DNA of 64,000 nt from NCBI RefSeq assembly GCF_029433095.1, contig NZ_JARNTX010000011.1:44521-108520 (forward strand), written 5' to 3'. The notes below the pieces were generated by a model. The model ran no database searches. It saw only the letters and a list, made by a program, of their open reading frames with translations, and had not been told where the DNA came from. The position numbers and the translations under genes are program-made. The stretch is from Hymenobacter sp. YC55. Its GTDB lineage: Bacteria > Bacteroidota > Bacteroidia > Cytophagales > Hymenobacteraceae. Within the stretch, counting starts at the first letter, position 1, and every line of letters starts with the position of its first letter. This document shows positions 1 through 9,178 of the stretch, in pieces.

Positions 1-1
1 A

Positions 2-2245
2 ACGGCCATTGTCAGCGATGAGATCAACAGTTTGATTGTGGCCGGGGCTGGCTCGGGCAAAACCACCACCATTATTGGCAAGGTCAAGTACGTGTTGGAC
101 CGCTACCACACCCCGGCGGACAACATCCTGCTGATCTCCTTTACTAATAAATCCGCGGAGACGCTGGCCAAGCGCATCGGCATTGAGGGCATGGCGCCCA
201 AGACGTTCCACAAGTTCGGCAAGGACATTATTAGCGCCGTGCAAGGCAAACAGCCCTCACTCTACGACGACAGCCAGTTCGGCGCGTTCATTACCCGCAC
301 CTTCCACGAGCTGATGCAAACCCCGGCGTATGCCGAGCAAGTAACCACCTATTTTCAGCACTACCTCAAACCCGTTAAGCCGAGCGAGGAATTCAAAGAC
401 CAGGGCGAGTACATTCAGCACCTGAAGGACAACAACTTCCGCTCCTACAAAACGGTAGGCAAGTCCTTTCAGGGTAAGACTACGTACAAACAGGAGGTCG
501 TCAAAAGCGTCGAAGAGTGTCACATCGCTAATTTCCTGCTCTTTCACGGCGTCGAGTACCGCTACGAAGCCCCGTACGAGGTAGACATGGCGTCCGCGCA
601 GCACGCGCAGTGGAAGCCGGACTTTACCATCATGCAAGGCGATACGACGCTGTACCTGGAACACTTCGGCATTGACCGGCAGGGCCAGGTACCGGCCTTT
701 TTCGCCAAGCCCGGCCAAAGTCGGGCAGCGGCCAGCCAGCGGTACCGGGAGAAAATGGCTTGGGCGCGAGAAACCAGCCAGACCTATAACACGACGCTCG
801 TGGAGTCGTTCAGCTACGAGATGCAGGAGGGCACCTTGTTCGATACCTTGACGGCCAACCTGACCAAGCATGGCATTGTGTTGCAGCGCAAAGCCCCGGC
901 CGAAATCTGGCAGATCATTTCGACCGCCGCCGGGGAGGAAGTGAAAAGCTTCAGCAAGCTGCTGCAAACCTTTATCATCCTGCTCAAGTCGGATAACGTT
1001 TCGCTCGAGCAGGTTCGCCAGCAAATCCAGCGCATTCCGCACCAGCACCAGCGGCAACGCAGTCAACGCTTCTTGGATGTCGTCGCGCCCCTGTACGTAC
1101 GCTATCAACAGCACCTAGCCGACCGGCGCGAAATCGACTTCAGCGATCTGATCAACCTAGCAACAGATTACATTGCTAGCGGGGAGTACCAGAAGCGCTT
1201 CAATTATATTATTATCGATGAGTTTCAGGATATCTCGAAAGGCCGGTATCGGCTCATCAAAGCGATTACGGCAACGAACCCTCAGTGCAAGCTCTTTTGC
1301 GTGGGTGATGATTGGCAGTCCATCTATCGCTTCGCCGGCAGTGACATGGCCCTGTTCAAGAACTTTGAGCAGCACTTCGGCTTCTGCTTGCAATCCAAGA
1401 TTGAAACCACCTACCGGTTTCACGAGCCGCTCATTACTCATTCTAGCGCCTTCATTACGCGTAACCCGGTGCAGACCCCAAAGACCTTGAAGAGCGCGGG
1501 GGCGGGCAAGCAAACCGACTATCGCATCGTCTACAGTGCCTACGAAGAGCAGGATGATACGGCAGCGCTCAAGCAAACTCTCGATGAGCTGCTCGCACAA
1601 GTGCCCGGTATTGCGCAGAAAGAGCTGTTGCTGTTGGGACGGTACTCGTTTGATTGGAAGCGCATTAAAAACACCACCCACACCTTTGGCACCGACCCCG
1701 CCAATAAAGTACTGACGTATGCTGGTGTGGATCACCAAGGCCATCGCCAAACGTTGTCCTTGCCGTTTATGACGGTGCACAAGTCGAAAGGGCTGGAAGC
1801 TGACATCGTTGTTGTGCTCAACTGCAATGCCGGCAAATTGGGATTTCCGTCCGAAATGTCGGATGATCCGGTGCTGAGCTTGTTGCTAAGTGCCAGCGAC
1901 CAGTATGAAAATGGGGAAGAACGACGGCTCTTTTATGTGGCGTTGACGCGGGCCAAAGAGCAAGTGATTCTCGTGACCGATCCCAGCGCGAAATCCAAGT
2001 TCATTACTGAGCTAGAAGTGGTGGGGCTTTCGGGAGCGCTGACGAAGTGTCCGGTATGCGTAACTGCGGACCTGATCAAGCGTAGCGGAACAAAGGACGG
2101 CACGCCCTGGGCGTTCTACGGCTGTTCTAACTACGCCTATGGCTGTACGCATCGGGAAAGGGCGCCTCAAGCGTTACTGCCTACGGCCGAGTTGAAGAAT
2201 AATTCTGCAAAGCAGGGGAGCCGTTTAGGTCGGCCGGTTGGTTGA
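2..2245 (+). CDS. UvrD/HelD-like superfamily 1 DNA helicase, 5' end cut by window
   Basis: An ATP-driven 3'-5' DNA helicase of the UvrD/Rep superfamily, closest in layout to helicase IV (HelD). Counting residues from the TTG at position 32, the Walker A motif GAGSGKTTT lies at 5-13, Walker B (IIDEFQD) near 397, motif IV-like TTYRF near 462, TVHKSKGLEAD near 580 and LFYVALTRAKEQV near 635. The C-terminus has a four-cysteine zinc ribbon (CPVC ... GCSNYAYGC), as seen in topoisomerase-type zinc fingers. Between the first helicase motifs is an insertion at about 155-215 with KPDFTI and YLEHFGI, which looks like a PD-(D/E)XK nuclease fold (D197, E210). The frame stays open to the left edge, so the start lies outside the window and the TTG at 32 is not the real start. 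A cellular role in repair or plasmid maintenance is inferred. Confidence 0.85.
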   Translation, partial: TAIVSDEINSLIVAGAGSGKTTTIIGKVKYVLDRYHTPADNILLISFTNKSAETLAKRIGIEGMAPKTFHKFGKDIISAVQGKQPSLYDDSQFGAFITRTFHELMQTPAYAEQVTTYFQHYLKPVKPSEEFKDQGEYIQHLKDNNFRSYKTVGKSFQGKTTYKQEVVKSVEECHIANFLLFHGVEYRYEAPYEVDMASAQHAQWKPDFTIMQGDTTLYLEHFGIDRQGQVPAFFAKPGQSRAAASQRYREKMAWARETSQTYNTTLVESFSYEMQEGTLFDTLTANLTKHGIVLQRKAPAEIWQIISTAAGEEVKSFSKLLQTFIILLKSDNVSLEQVRQQIQRIPHQHQRQRSQRFLDVVAPLYVRYQQHLADRREIDFSDLINLATDYIASGEYQKRFNYIIIDEFQDISKGRYRLIKAITATNPQCKLFCVGDDWQSIYRFAGSDMALFKNFEQHFGFCLQSKIETTYRFHEPLITHSSAFITRNPVQTPKTLKSAGAGKQTDYRIVYSAYEEQDDTAALKQTLDELLAQVPGIAQKELLLLGRYSFDWKRIKNTTHTFGTDPANKVLTYAGVDHQGHRQTLSLPFMTVHKSKGLEADIVVVLNCNAGKLGFPSEMSDDPVLSLLLSASDQYENGEERRLFYVALTRAKEQVILVTDPSAKSKFITELEVVGLSGALTKCPVCVTADLIKRSGTKDGTPWAFYGCSNYAYGCTHRERAPQALLPTAELKNNSAKQGSRLGRPVG

Positions 2246-2489
2246 CTCCGTCCATGGCGAGCATCAAGTTGGGAACTGCAAAAGCCATGGGGGTTAAGCC
2301 CTCGTGTTAACGAAAAACCAGGAATTGTCTTTAAATCTGACGCTGAATTGTCGAGTATACGTTCGCCCGGCTGAGCGCCACCCGCACACCAAAACAGCCA
2401 TTTTCATGCCGCAAACAGCTTCGCGCCTTCCTACAGCCCGGTAATAGCCAGCAGTTCGCGTTCCACGGCCCGCCAGGGCTGATCCAGAT

Positions 2490-3063
2490 TCACCGTGTCG
2501 CCCCGTATCGCGTGCGGCGCACCATCTGCCTCGCAGCGAAAATGATAGGCTTGCTTTGTTGGCGCACGGCTACTTGCCATGCGGGTACAGGCGTCATCCG
2601 GTGAGTCTTGGCGCGCCAAGCATAGTAGGCACTGGTGGTTACCCGCAACACGTAACAGAGTTGCTGAACCGACACACGCCCCTGATGTTGGGCAATATAC
2701 TGATACCTACTCACGGGGTCGGCTGGCCGAAGATGACTAAGACTCTTTTAAAATGTCGATTCCTTGCCCCAACCGTTTATTGGCCGCGCGCAGAGCCCGT
2801 ACTTCCGGGTCACGGGCTACTTCCACGCTGCCCACTTACGCCACTACCTGTTCCCGCTGCCAACGATAATGCAGTTTGGGATGCATGCCCAACGCACGGG
2901 CGGCAGCTTGAGTGGAGCAACTTTCGTTGGCTAGGCGCAGGGCCTCGGCTTTGAAAGCGGCATCGTACTTGCGCCGTTTATCTGGCGACGCTTCACTCTT
3001 TTTTGCAGTTATGACAGAAAGAAGATACGTCCTTCTTCTGTCCAGCTACCTTAGACCACTTCA
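2490..3063 (-). mobile_element. Decayed IS3-family element, left part only
   Basis: A truncated insertion sequence on the minus strand. Its left end at 3063 to 3050 reads TGAAGTGGTCTAAG, nearly the same as the terminal repeat of the copy at 25786. An orfA reading follows (SPDKRR, FKAEALRLANES, STQAAARALGMHPKL, VARDPEVRALRAANKRL), interrupted by a TAA stop. Next comes the start of orfB (SRYQYIAQHQGRVSVQQLC ... YYAW), which breaks down near 2490. No matching right end was found. The DDE catalytic part is missing, so this copy cannot move on its own. Confidence 0.75.
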
Positions 3064-3150
3064 GAACAGACTGTGTCCGGCTAGCAGGGCAAATAGGTAA
3101 TCCCGACCCACACAGGGTGCGTATTCGCCTAAGCCGGGCACGAGCAGTAG

Positions 3151-3357
3151 TTAATGGAGTTTGCGCGTGCTCGGGCGAGGAATGTTCTCGCGGATGTCAG
3201 CCACCAAAGGCAGCACTAGGCCGTCGAGCAGGGCTTGCGCCATAGCTCGGCGCTGGTCGTCGTAGAATGCGTTTCGGATCTTGCCAAACAGCCCATAGAG
3301 GGTGCCTACCCCACGTGCTGGTACATCCAGCGCATCATTTCGACGGCTTGACACCAT
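3151..3357 (-). CDS. Unrecognised short protein or gene fragment
   Basis: A 68-residue reading with plausible protein composition (GLFGKIRNAFYDDQRRAMAQ, then ALLDGLVLPLVADIRENIPR). I do not recognise the family. It lies between the IS3 remnant and the MACPF-like gene and could be the tail of a longer gene cut by the IS. No signal peptide or membrane segment is visible. Confidence 0.3.
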   Translation of the reverse strand: MVSSRRNDALDVPARGVGTLYGLFGKIRNAFYDDQRRAMAQALLDGLVLPLVADIRENIPRPSTRKLH

Positions 3358-3386
3358 CCTTTTTTGCTTAGACCATCGCCATGATT

Positions 3387-5015
3387 TTATTGCCTAGCCA
3401 AAGTTTGCACTGTATTAAAATTGAAAAGGCCTAAATCTACGTAATGTTTTAAGTTATCTCTACTTTGTACTTCTATAAAATAGTTCTTGTTTCTAAAACT
3501 ATTTACGGCAGCTTGACTCTTATCAAGATTAACATTATTGTAAATAACTTGCGAATTGGAGTTGTACTCATAGTCAATATTAGTAATATCAACAATATAA
3601 ACAAAATCTCTTTTTAAAAAATAACCTTCTTTGTCTGCAGGATTGCTTAAAGATGGGTTTGTATTGCCTACAAGTTTGACATTTGTTTTTACAGGATTAA
3701 AACCATCATCTAAATAATAGCTATTCATAGAAGAATAATATTCGTCATTTTCAATAGTTCCTTCCACAAGCAATGTTAACGATTTAATGATTTTTCCTGC
3801 CTTAATCCCATCTGAATTATATACAGCAATATAGTCTGGTACTACATAAGTTTTATTTACAGTAACTATATCCTCTAGCCAAATTATAGACTCGTCTTTA
3901 TCTGTACTTTGACAGCATATGTTTTTTGTTTTGCAATCTTTTTCAATCCTGTTTATCGCTTTCAAGGCTAAATTTAAATATTCATGTTTTTTTGAATAGT
4001 AATTTTTAAAATTGCTATTAACTGGGCTGGCTAACGTTTTCTGGACTTTGTTAAGATATGATCCTATAATTAATCTTCTGTCTGTAAGTTTTGATAAGCA
4101 TTCATTTTTATCTCGGTCAAATGGTGGCAAGCTTAATCCATAAGCATGGAATGATACTAGATGGTATTCTATAGGCTTAGAGTTATCCCTTGTAACGCTT
4201 TCAGTCGCTTGTGATAATGCTTTTAATATGCTCACTAAATCATCTGGCGATTGAGGAAACGCGCCAGTTAGTTTTGACAAGCCAGCAGTACCACTTGAAT
4301 AATATTCTAACTTCACGGAAGCCATTTTATTAGCAGTACTAATAAAACGTTTGAATTGAAGTGTTTGCTCTCCAGAAACATCAGCGACTTTAGAAATGTT
4401 AATATTAGTGCTATTATTATAAGTTAAATCCAAAGATTTTTTTGTAATAGAGCTTAGTTTGCTGATAGTGATCAAAGCATAAATAACAGAAGCTCTTCTT
4501 TGTCGTTTGACAAAATGAGTGCCTGCAAAAGAAATGAATTCATCATATTTATGAGAATCTAATAAATTCTGAAATTCTTTCTTTAACTTAACTCCTTTTA
4601 ATTCTTGCCTACCAAAATCATTATGAGCTTCTATTACATAATATAAGTTATTGTCATTGTAATCTTTTTCTATCTGGTGTTTTAAATCGTACTCAGTCTT
4701 GCCTCCTCCTATGACAGGCAATTTGACCTCACCTTTCATATTTGCATTTAAATTCATCTTCTCATGTAGTTCATTTGTATTGCTAACCAAAGATGCTTTT
4801 AGAGCTGTATAAGTTGATCCACCATCTAACCACTCTAATTCACCAGTCGCTAAGACATCCTGCTTAGTAGCGTTTGGGTTGTTTATATCGATGCTTTTTC
4901 CAATTGATAAGTTTCCTGAAGGAACAAAACTTACTATAATATCATCATCTTGGGCCCTGCATGGCATAGAAGTTATGCAGAAAAAAATAAGTGCGAAGAA
5001 TGTGGGGTTGGCCAT
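3387..5015 (-). CDS. Secreted MACPF-like (perforin-like) protein
   Basis: A 542-residue protein with an N-terminal Sec signal peptide (hydrophobic 4-18, cleavage likely after CRAQ near 21). At 157-170 it has YDEFISFAGTHFVK, which matches the Y-x-x-F-x-x-x-GTH(Y/F) core of the MACPF signature. The usual GG that follows is absent (RRAS instead). Upstream, around 90-145, is a segment of the kind that precedes the signature in MACPF proteins. If the assignment holds, the protein would insert into target membranes as an oligomeric pore, possibly against competitors or eukaryotic cells (inference). The C-terminal third (about 370-542) is unassigned and beta-rich, perhaps a targeting domain. It lies 31 bp after the collagen-like gene in the same direction, so the two are probably co-transcribed. 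The gene is clearly more AT-rich than its neighbours, which suggests separate acquisition. Confidence 0.5.
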   Translation of the reverse strand: MANPTFFALIFFCITSMPCRAQDDDIIVSFVPSGNLSIGKSIDINNPNATKQDVLATGELEWLDGGSTYTALKASLVSNTNELHEKMNLNANMKGEVKLPVIGGGKTEYDLKHQIEKDYNDNNLYYVIEAHNDFGRQELKGVKLKKEFQNLLDSHKYDEFISFAGTHFVKRQRRASVIYALITISKLSSITKKSLDLTYNNSTNINISKVADVSGEQTLQFKRFISTANKMASVKLEYYSSGTAGLSKLTGAFPQSPDDLVSILKALSQATESVTRDNSKPIEYHLVSFHAYGLSLPPFDRDKNECLSKLTDRRLIIGSYLNKVQKTLASPVNSNFKNYYSKKHEYLNLALKAINRIEKDCKTKNICCQSTDKDESIIWLEDIVTVNKTYVVPDYIAVYNSDGIKAGKIIKSLTLLVEGTIENDEYYSSMNSYYLDDGFNPVKTNVKLVGNTNPSLSNPADKEGYFLKRDFVYIVDITNIDYEYNSNSQVIYNNVNLDKSQAAVNSFRNKNYFIEVQSRDNLKHYVDLGLFNFNTVQTLARQ

Positions 5016-5046
5016 AAAACATAAGTGTGAAAAAGGTGAGCCGTTG

Positions 5047-6429
5047 CTAGCGGATTTGAAAGTTGCCGGTTGGGGTAGCTGCTAACTTAGATTGGCTGAA
5101 TAGTTCATTAGACGCAATAGCTGACGCATCTTTTTTCACAACTTCCCATTGAATTGTTTTGCCTCTTCGGCCATTTTGACCCCACTGACCATTATTTCCA
5201 GCTAATCCTGGTTTGCCATCTTGTCCTCTAGTCCCACGTGGGCCACCAAGTCCGTCATGAGTTATGATTGGACCAGTAACTGGACCAGCATCACCCTTGG
5301 CTCCTCCTTCATTGCCCTCACCGCCTCTGCCACCTAAGCCGCCAGCCCCTCCCAGGCCTGGATTTCCACGCTTGCCACCCTCAACGTGATCATCTACAAT
5401 GTCCTCCCGAGATCCAAAGTAGGATCTGGTATTGGTATTGGCTGAGAAGAAGCGGATAGTGCCGCCATCGCCACCGTTGCCACCGTTGCCACCGTTGCCA
5501 CCGTTGCCACCGTCCCCTCCATTGCCTCCATTGCCTCCCGGCCCGCCGTCCGCCGCACTTCTTCCCGGTATATTCGAGCCACCACCTTGCCCTCCATGGC
5601 CACCCCTGCCGCCTTTGCCCCCGTCCTGGCCACGACCGCCGTTGCCGCCCTTGCCACCAGCCCCGCCAATGGCACTGACGAAGAATGTGGTGCCGGGCTC
5701 TACTGCATTTAGATCAAAGGATAAGGAGCCAGCATGCCCGCCATCGTGGCCATGCTCGCCATGGGCGCCATCAGCTCCTTTCTGGCCGTTACTCCCATTG
5801 CCGCCAGGGTCCCCGTTACGAGCAGGACGCGTTGAACTAGCGTTGGCGCCTCTTGGTGGACTCCCTCCATCGGGCCCATCAGGTGCTGGGGATGCGAAGC
5901 TATCTTTGTTTGGGCTATCACTGCCTTGAACTCCACGCAGATTGACTACCGTGACTGGTCCGCCGATGCTCTGCAAAGCCGTAAGCACGAGCGTAGACTT
6001 GGTGGTAAGTTTGGCATTGGGCCGGAAGCGAATGTGGTCGTAGACTACCTTGATCTTAGTAGGCGTGCCTGTCAAGTTCTGCCCGTCATCCAAGTCATCC
6101 TGGTGGGTGATGTCTACGTAGCCATTGATGACCAGCGTTTGGCCAGTGGCACCAGTGATAGTCTTATCTGTGCTCAACACAATTTGTTGAGGTTTGGCCG
6201 GGTCCGAACTACCCCACACTACGTCCGGAGCAAAAGGAGTAGTTACTGGTTTTATAGGCCATGTATTCCCCCTTGTAGTGTTACTTAAAACTTCCTTTTT
6301 CTTATCTTCATTCTTTTGGGTTCGATTAGCAGCACTGCGGTAAACCCATGGAAAGAGCTGAGCTTGAATGCAGACCCCTGTTGCAAGATTTAATAAAATT
6401 ACAAGAGAGGAAGTTAGCAATGCTTTCAT
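5047..6429 (-). CDS. Secreted collagen-like glycine-rich protein
   Basis: A 460-residue exported protein with a signal peptide at about 1-23 (ending CIQAQ). Residues 60-165 form a beta-rich region (QTLVINGYVDI, STLVLTALQSIGG). A long glycine-rich tract runs from about 165 to 430 with GxxGxx, GGNGG and GGDGG repeats, broken by a short beta segment (SLSFDLNAVEPGTTFFVSAIGG), and there is a short charged tail. Such tracts form extended fibres or surface layers in other bacteria. The repeat is not strict Gly-X-Y throughout, so a true collagen triple helix is uncertain. It is the first gene of a two-gene unit with the MACPF-like gene, so it may act as a scaffold or delivery partner (inference). Confidence 0.65.
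   Translation of the reverse strand: MKALLTSSLVILLNLATGVCIQAQLFPWVYRSAANRTQKNEDKKKEVLSNTTRGNTWPIKPVTTPFAPDVVWGSSDPAKPQQIVLSTDKTITGATGQTLVINGYVDITHQDDLDDGQNLTGTPTKIKVVYDHIRFRPNAKLTTKSTLVLTALQSIGGPVTVVNLRGVQGSDSPNKDSFASPAPDGPDGGSPPRGANASSTRPARNGDPGGNGSNGQKGADGAHGEHGHDGGHAGSLSFDLNAVEPGTTFFVSAIGGAGGKGGNGGRGQDGGKGGRGGHGGQGGGSNIPGRSAADGGPGGNGGNGGDGGNGGNGGNGGNGGDGGTIRFFSANTNTRSYFGSREDIVDDHVEGGKRGNPGLGGAGGLGGRGGEGNEGGAKGDAGPVTGPIITHDGLGGPRGTRGQDGKPGLAGNNGQWGQNGRRGKTIQWEVVKKDASAIASNELFSQSKLAATPTGNFQIR
5471..5515 (-). repeat. 9-bp tandem repeat inside the glycine-rich gene
   Basis: Four exact copies of CCACCGTTG (plus-strand reading) at 5471, 5480, 5489 and 5498, followed by a partial fifth. Each unit encodes three residues of the GGN/NGG tract. 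A repeat of this kind can gain or lose units in frame, so the protein's repeat length probably varies between isolates. Confidence 0.85.
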
Positions 6430-6710
6430 AGCGTAAACGAGTAAAGTTTGTAAACAGAAGCTTAGTTGATCAAATTATGATGGTGTAGAGCTAGTCTTTT
6501 CGTAGGACGTGAGGACCTCTTCAATTTCTCGGGCTTGTTGAGGATATTTTGTTTATGAACCTTGTAATTTTAGTAAGCTATAGGATCCCATTCCTCAGTG
6601 GCAGCACTGATTTTTATTCTTCTTTTTGGCCTTTTAAAGAGCTTAGATTGTGGTTTTATAACCTTGAAGAATTTTGGATTCCGCAACATCAAAGGGCTAA
6701 GCTGCTGAGA

Positions 6711-6743
6711 GATACAATACCTGTATACTGTAGGTATTGTATC
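6711..6743. promoter_or_regulatory. Perfect 12-bp inverted repeat, possible operator
   Basis: GATACAATACCT at 6711-6722 and AGGTATTGTATC at 6732-6743 are perfect reverse complements around a 9-bp spacer. A further half-site, AGGTATTGT, follows at about 6749. It lies about 280 bp upstream of the collagen-like/MACPF pair, in a gap with no gene. The form suits a dimeric regulator's binding site, but no regulator gene is adjacent. Confidence 0.45.
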
Positions 6744-6806
6744 CATCAGGTATTGTGTATAGCTGAAGATGTTCTAGAAAATCAGGAAGATAACCACTGT
6801 CTTGTC

Positions 6807-6870
6807 CTGAATGTGATCTTGCGTGAGGCAGTTTTAAGGTAAAAACTGTCTCACGCAAGATCACATTCAG
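6807..6870. repeat. Long inverted repeat (29-bp arms)
   Basis: The arm at 6807-6835 (starting CTGAATGTGATCTTGCG) and the arm ending at 6870 are reverse complements with one mismatch around a loop of about 6 bp. No T-tract follows either arm. It lies 44 bp outside the left end of the IS1182-type element. It could be a remnant of an earlier IS end, a cruciform, or the kind of palindromic region IS1182 relatives are said to favour. Confidence 0.6.
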
Positions 6871-6914
6871 AACTTGCTGTAGCGTTTTCAGTATAGCCAG
6901 CAGCTCAAGAAAAC

Positions 6915-8526
6915 GGCCGTGGCTGTTGCAGAAGGCGGCACCTGAATAAGCTGCTGCGCGTAGAGAGGATGCAGGGCAAGAAGCAGTTTACCGATCAGGT
7001 GGTCACCCACTTCCGGCTCTCGGAGCGCATGCCGCCGCATAATCTTTACCGCCGGCTCGACGAGCTACTGGACCTAGCGTTTCTCTACCAGCAAACCCAA
7101 GCGCTCTATAGCCACACCGGACAGCCCTCGCACGACCCGGTTGTCTTTTTCAAGCTCGTGCTCGTCGGCCATCTAGAAAACATCACCAGCGACCGCCGCT
7201 TGCTCAAGCACTGTGCGCTGCGACTCGATCTGCACTGGTTCCTCGGCTACGAACTAGAGGAAGACCTACCCTGGCATTCGACCCTGAGCCGCACCCGTCA
7301 GCTCTATCCAGCAACCTTATTTGAACAGCTCTTTGACCGCGTGTTCCGCTTGTGTGTGGCGCAGGGTTTAGTCAAGGGCGATACACAAGCCGTGGACTCG
7401 GCACCTGTTAAAGCAAATGCCTCCCTGGACAGTCTATGCGAGAAGCAAAGTGCGCTGGAGTTGTCGGCCGGGCTTCGCGTCGTCGACGAGGACTCCCAGC
7501 CGCCGGTGGCTCCCCCACTGGTTGCCTTGTGCTCCGCGCCCGCCCATCAGTTGCGCCACGAGGCCAGGCGGCAAGCCAAGCGGCAACAGCAAGCCGGGTC
7601 CTTGGGTGCTAAAAATCCCCACGCCCGCTTGCTGAGCAACAAGACCCACTATAGCACAACCGATCCGGACGCCCGCATCTCGGTCAAACCCGGTAAGGCT
7701 CGTGCGCTCAACTTTTTGTGCAGCTTAGCGGTGGATACCGCCTATGGGGTGATCAGCCAGGTGCAGGCCGACTTGGCCGACAGTCGCGATAGCCTGCACC
7801 TGCCCGGCCTGGTACGGCACGTGCAGCAGCGCTTAGCCGCCAACGACTTGCAGTTGCAGGACCTCTTCGCCGACACGGGCTACTCGAATGGCTTCAACTA
7901 TGCCTGGCTCGAGAACAGCAACATCATCCCCTGGATCCCGGTCTTTGGCGCGTACAAACCCGTTCTCGACGGCTTCACCTACCACGCAGACGTCGATGAA
8001 TATCGGTGCCGAGCCGGCAAGTCGCTGCCTTTTCGTAAGTACTGCACCACGGCCGACGGGGGCTGGATGAAGCACTACCGAGCCTTCTATCAAGACTGTC
8101 AGCATTGCGACTTCAAAGCGAGTTGCGTACCCTATGCGGATCACAAGCAACTCAATCGCTCCGCCTTTGAGGCGGCCTATCACCGAGCCTGGCACCGACA
8201 GCGCAGCCGGCAAGGGCAGCACATGCGTCAGCGAACTATCGAACCCGTATTTGGCAACTTGCTCCACCATTATGGCTTGCGCCGCATCAACGTACGCGGT
8301 CAGGCCGGAGCGTACAAGTCGATGCTGCTTGCCACCATCGCCTACAACCTCAAGAAGCTGCTGCGCTATCGTCCCGAGCGGACACAGCGCATGGCCATTG
8401 CCCTAGCCATGCCCTCGCCACCTCTAGGACGCTTTTTCTGGCTTCGGGCAAGGCATAAGCTCGCCAAAATGGAAAGCCGCTAGTCTTGACTGATAATGGA
8501 TCAGGAGTTCTGCAACAGCCACCGTC
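6915..8526 (+). mobile_element. IS1182-family insertion sequence, apparently intact
   Basis: The terminal repeats are GGCCGTGGCTGTTGCAGAA at 6915-6933 and its imperfect complement at 8508-8526 (17 of 19 match, with GTGGCTGTTGCAGAA perfect). They enclose one uninterrupted transposase gene. No clear target-site duplication could be read at the edges, and the exact outer boundaries could shift by a few bases. Confidence 0.75.
6969..8483 (+). CDS. IS1182-family DDE transposase
   Basis: A 504-residue transposase that cuts and rejoins the ends of the surrounding element. The N-terminal region (1-110) has the IS1182-type pattern with SHDPVVFFKLVLVGHLENI, then DLHWFLGYELEEDLPWHSTLSRTR. Likely catalytic residues are D143 (in AVDSAPVKANAS), D302 (in FADTGYSNG) and E425 (in RTIEPVFGN). 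A Cys-rich segment (CQHCDFKASC, about 377-386) precedes the last motif. There are no internal stops, and length and motifs are normal for the family, so it is likely active. The ATG at 6969 lies just inside the left terminal repeat. Confidence 0.9.
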   Translation: MQGKKQFTDQVVTHFRLSERMPPHNLYRRLDELLDLAFLYQQTQALYSHTGQPSHDPVVFFKLVLVGHLENITSDRRLLKHCALRLDLHWFLGYELEEDLPWHSTLSRTRQLYPATLFEQLFDRVFRLCVAQGLVKGDTQAVDSAPVKANASLDSLCEKQSALELSAGLRVVDEDSQPPVAPPLVALCSAPAHQLRHEARRQAKRQQQAGSLGAKNPHARLLSNKTHYSTTDPDARISVKPGKARALNFLCSLAVDTAYGVISQVQADLADSRDSLHLPGLVRHVQQRLAANDLQLQDLFADTGYSNGFNYAWLENSNIIPWIPVFGAYKPVLDGFTYHADVDEYRCRAGKSLPFRKYCTTADGGWMKHYRAFYQDCQHCDFKASCVPYADHKQLNRSAFEAAYHRAWHRQRSRQGQHMRQRTIEPVFGNLLHHYGLRRINVRGQAGAYKSMLLATIAYNLKKLLRYRPERTQRMAIALAMPSPPLGRFFWLRARHKLAKMESR

Positions 8527-8529
8527 TTT

Positions 8530-9060
8530 ATGTCACTAATCAATACTAATGCAGTAACAACACGAACTAGCAACCTGGCTACCCATCGGACGACTGCTTT
8601 TTCCTTGAGTAAACACCGGCGTAGCGCAGTCTACCGGCGGGGTGAGCAGCCCTGCTACGAGTGCCAGGCGCGGAAAAAACTCATTCTACAGACGTCGGAG
8701 GAAGAGGTGCGCCAAGCGTTTATTCATTTTCTGATTACGGAGCTTGGCATTCCCGCTGAGTGTATTGAGGCTGAAGTACCCATGGCCCGTTTTTTACAAA
8801 GGTAGTCCGGGCCGACATTATTATCTACGGATGCGCATGTATCTACAAGCGCGCGCCCGTGGCGGTGGTGGAGTGCAAAAGAGCCCAACCAAATTCTGAT
8901 TGACCGATACGAGCGGCAGGTTTTGCGCTACGATGAACTAGTGCAGGCTGGGCTAGTACTGCTTACCAATGGTACCGAAGTAAGCGTGTTCGAAAACCAA
9001 TAAGGCACCTACCGGGAAGTAGCGGGAATCCCTACATAAGACCAGATGCTGCAATGCGGA
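8530..9060 (+). pseudogene. Broken HsdR-N-like restriction nuclease domain protein
   Basis: The first 91 codons end in KLILQTSEEEVRQAFIHFLI, ELGIPAECIEAEVPM, then a TAG. The next frame continues VVRADIIIYG and APVAVVECKRAQPN. A third frame continues QILIDRYERQVLRYDELVQAG, LVLLTNGTEVSVFENQ, a TAA, then GTYREVAGIP. Read together this is the N-terminal domain of type I restriction R-like proteins (HsdR_N type). It keeps the nuclease core D ... ECK (RADIII, VVECKR). Two frameshifts and at least one stop make it inactive. It abuts the right end of the IS1182 element. Confidence 0.65.
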
Positions 9061-9178
9061 GAACGAAAACTCTAACGCAAACCGCAGACCCCGCCTTTTA
9101 GTCGGATCGCGCACTGCCCCGTGCAGAAATAACTAGGAAAAGAATTGGTGAAGTAAGGCTTCGTGGGCGAAGACACAG

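Noticed and set aside
257..1114. 285-codon minus-strand reading opposite the helicase
   Set aside because: It is a shadow of the helicase gene, with no recognisable domain.
5432..5929. Proline-rich 165-codon plus-strand reading
   Set aside because: It is the complement of the glycine-rich tract of the collagen-like gene.
6549..6842. 97-codon plus-strand reading
   Set aside because: It runs through two palindromes and has no protein-like conservation; the gap is better explained as regulatory or repeat DNA.
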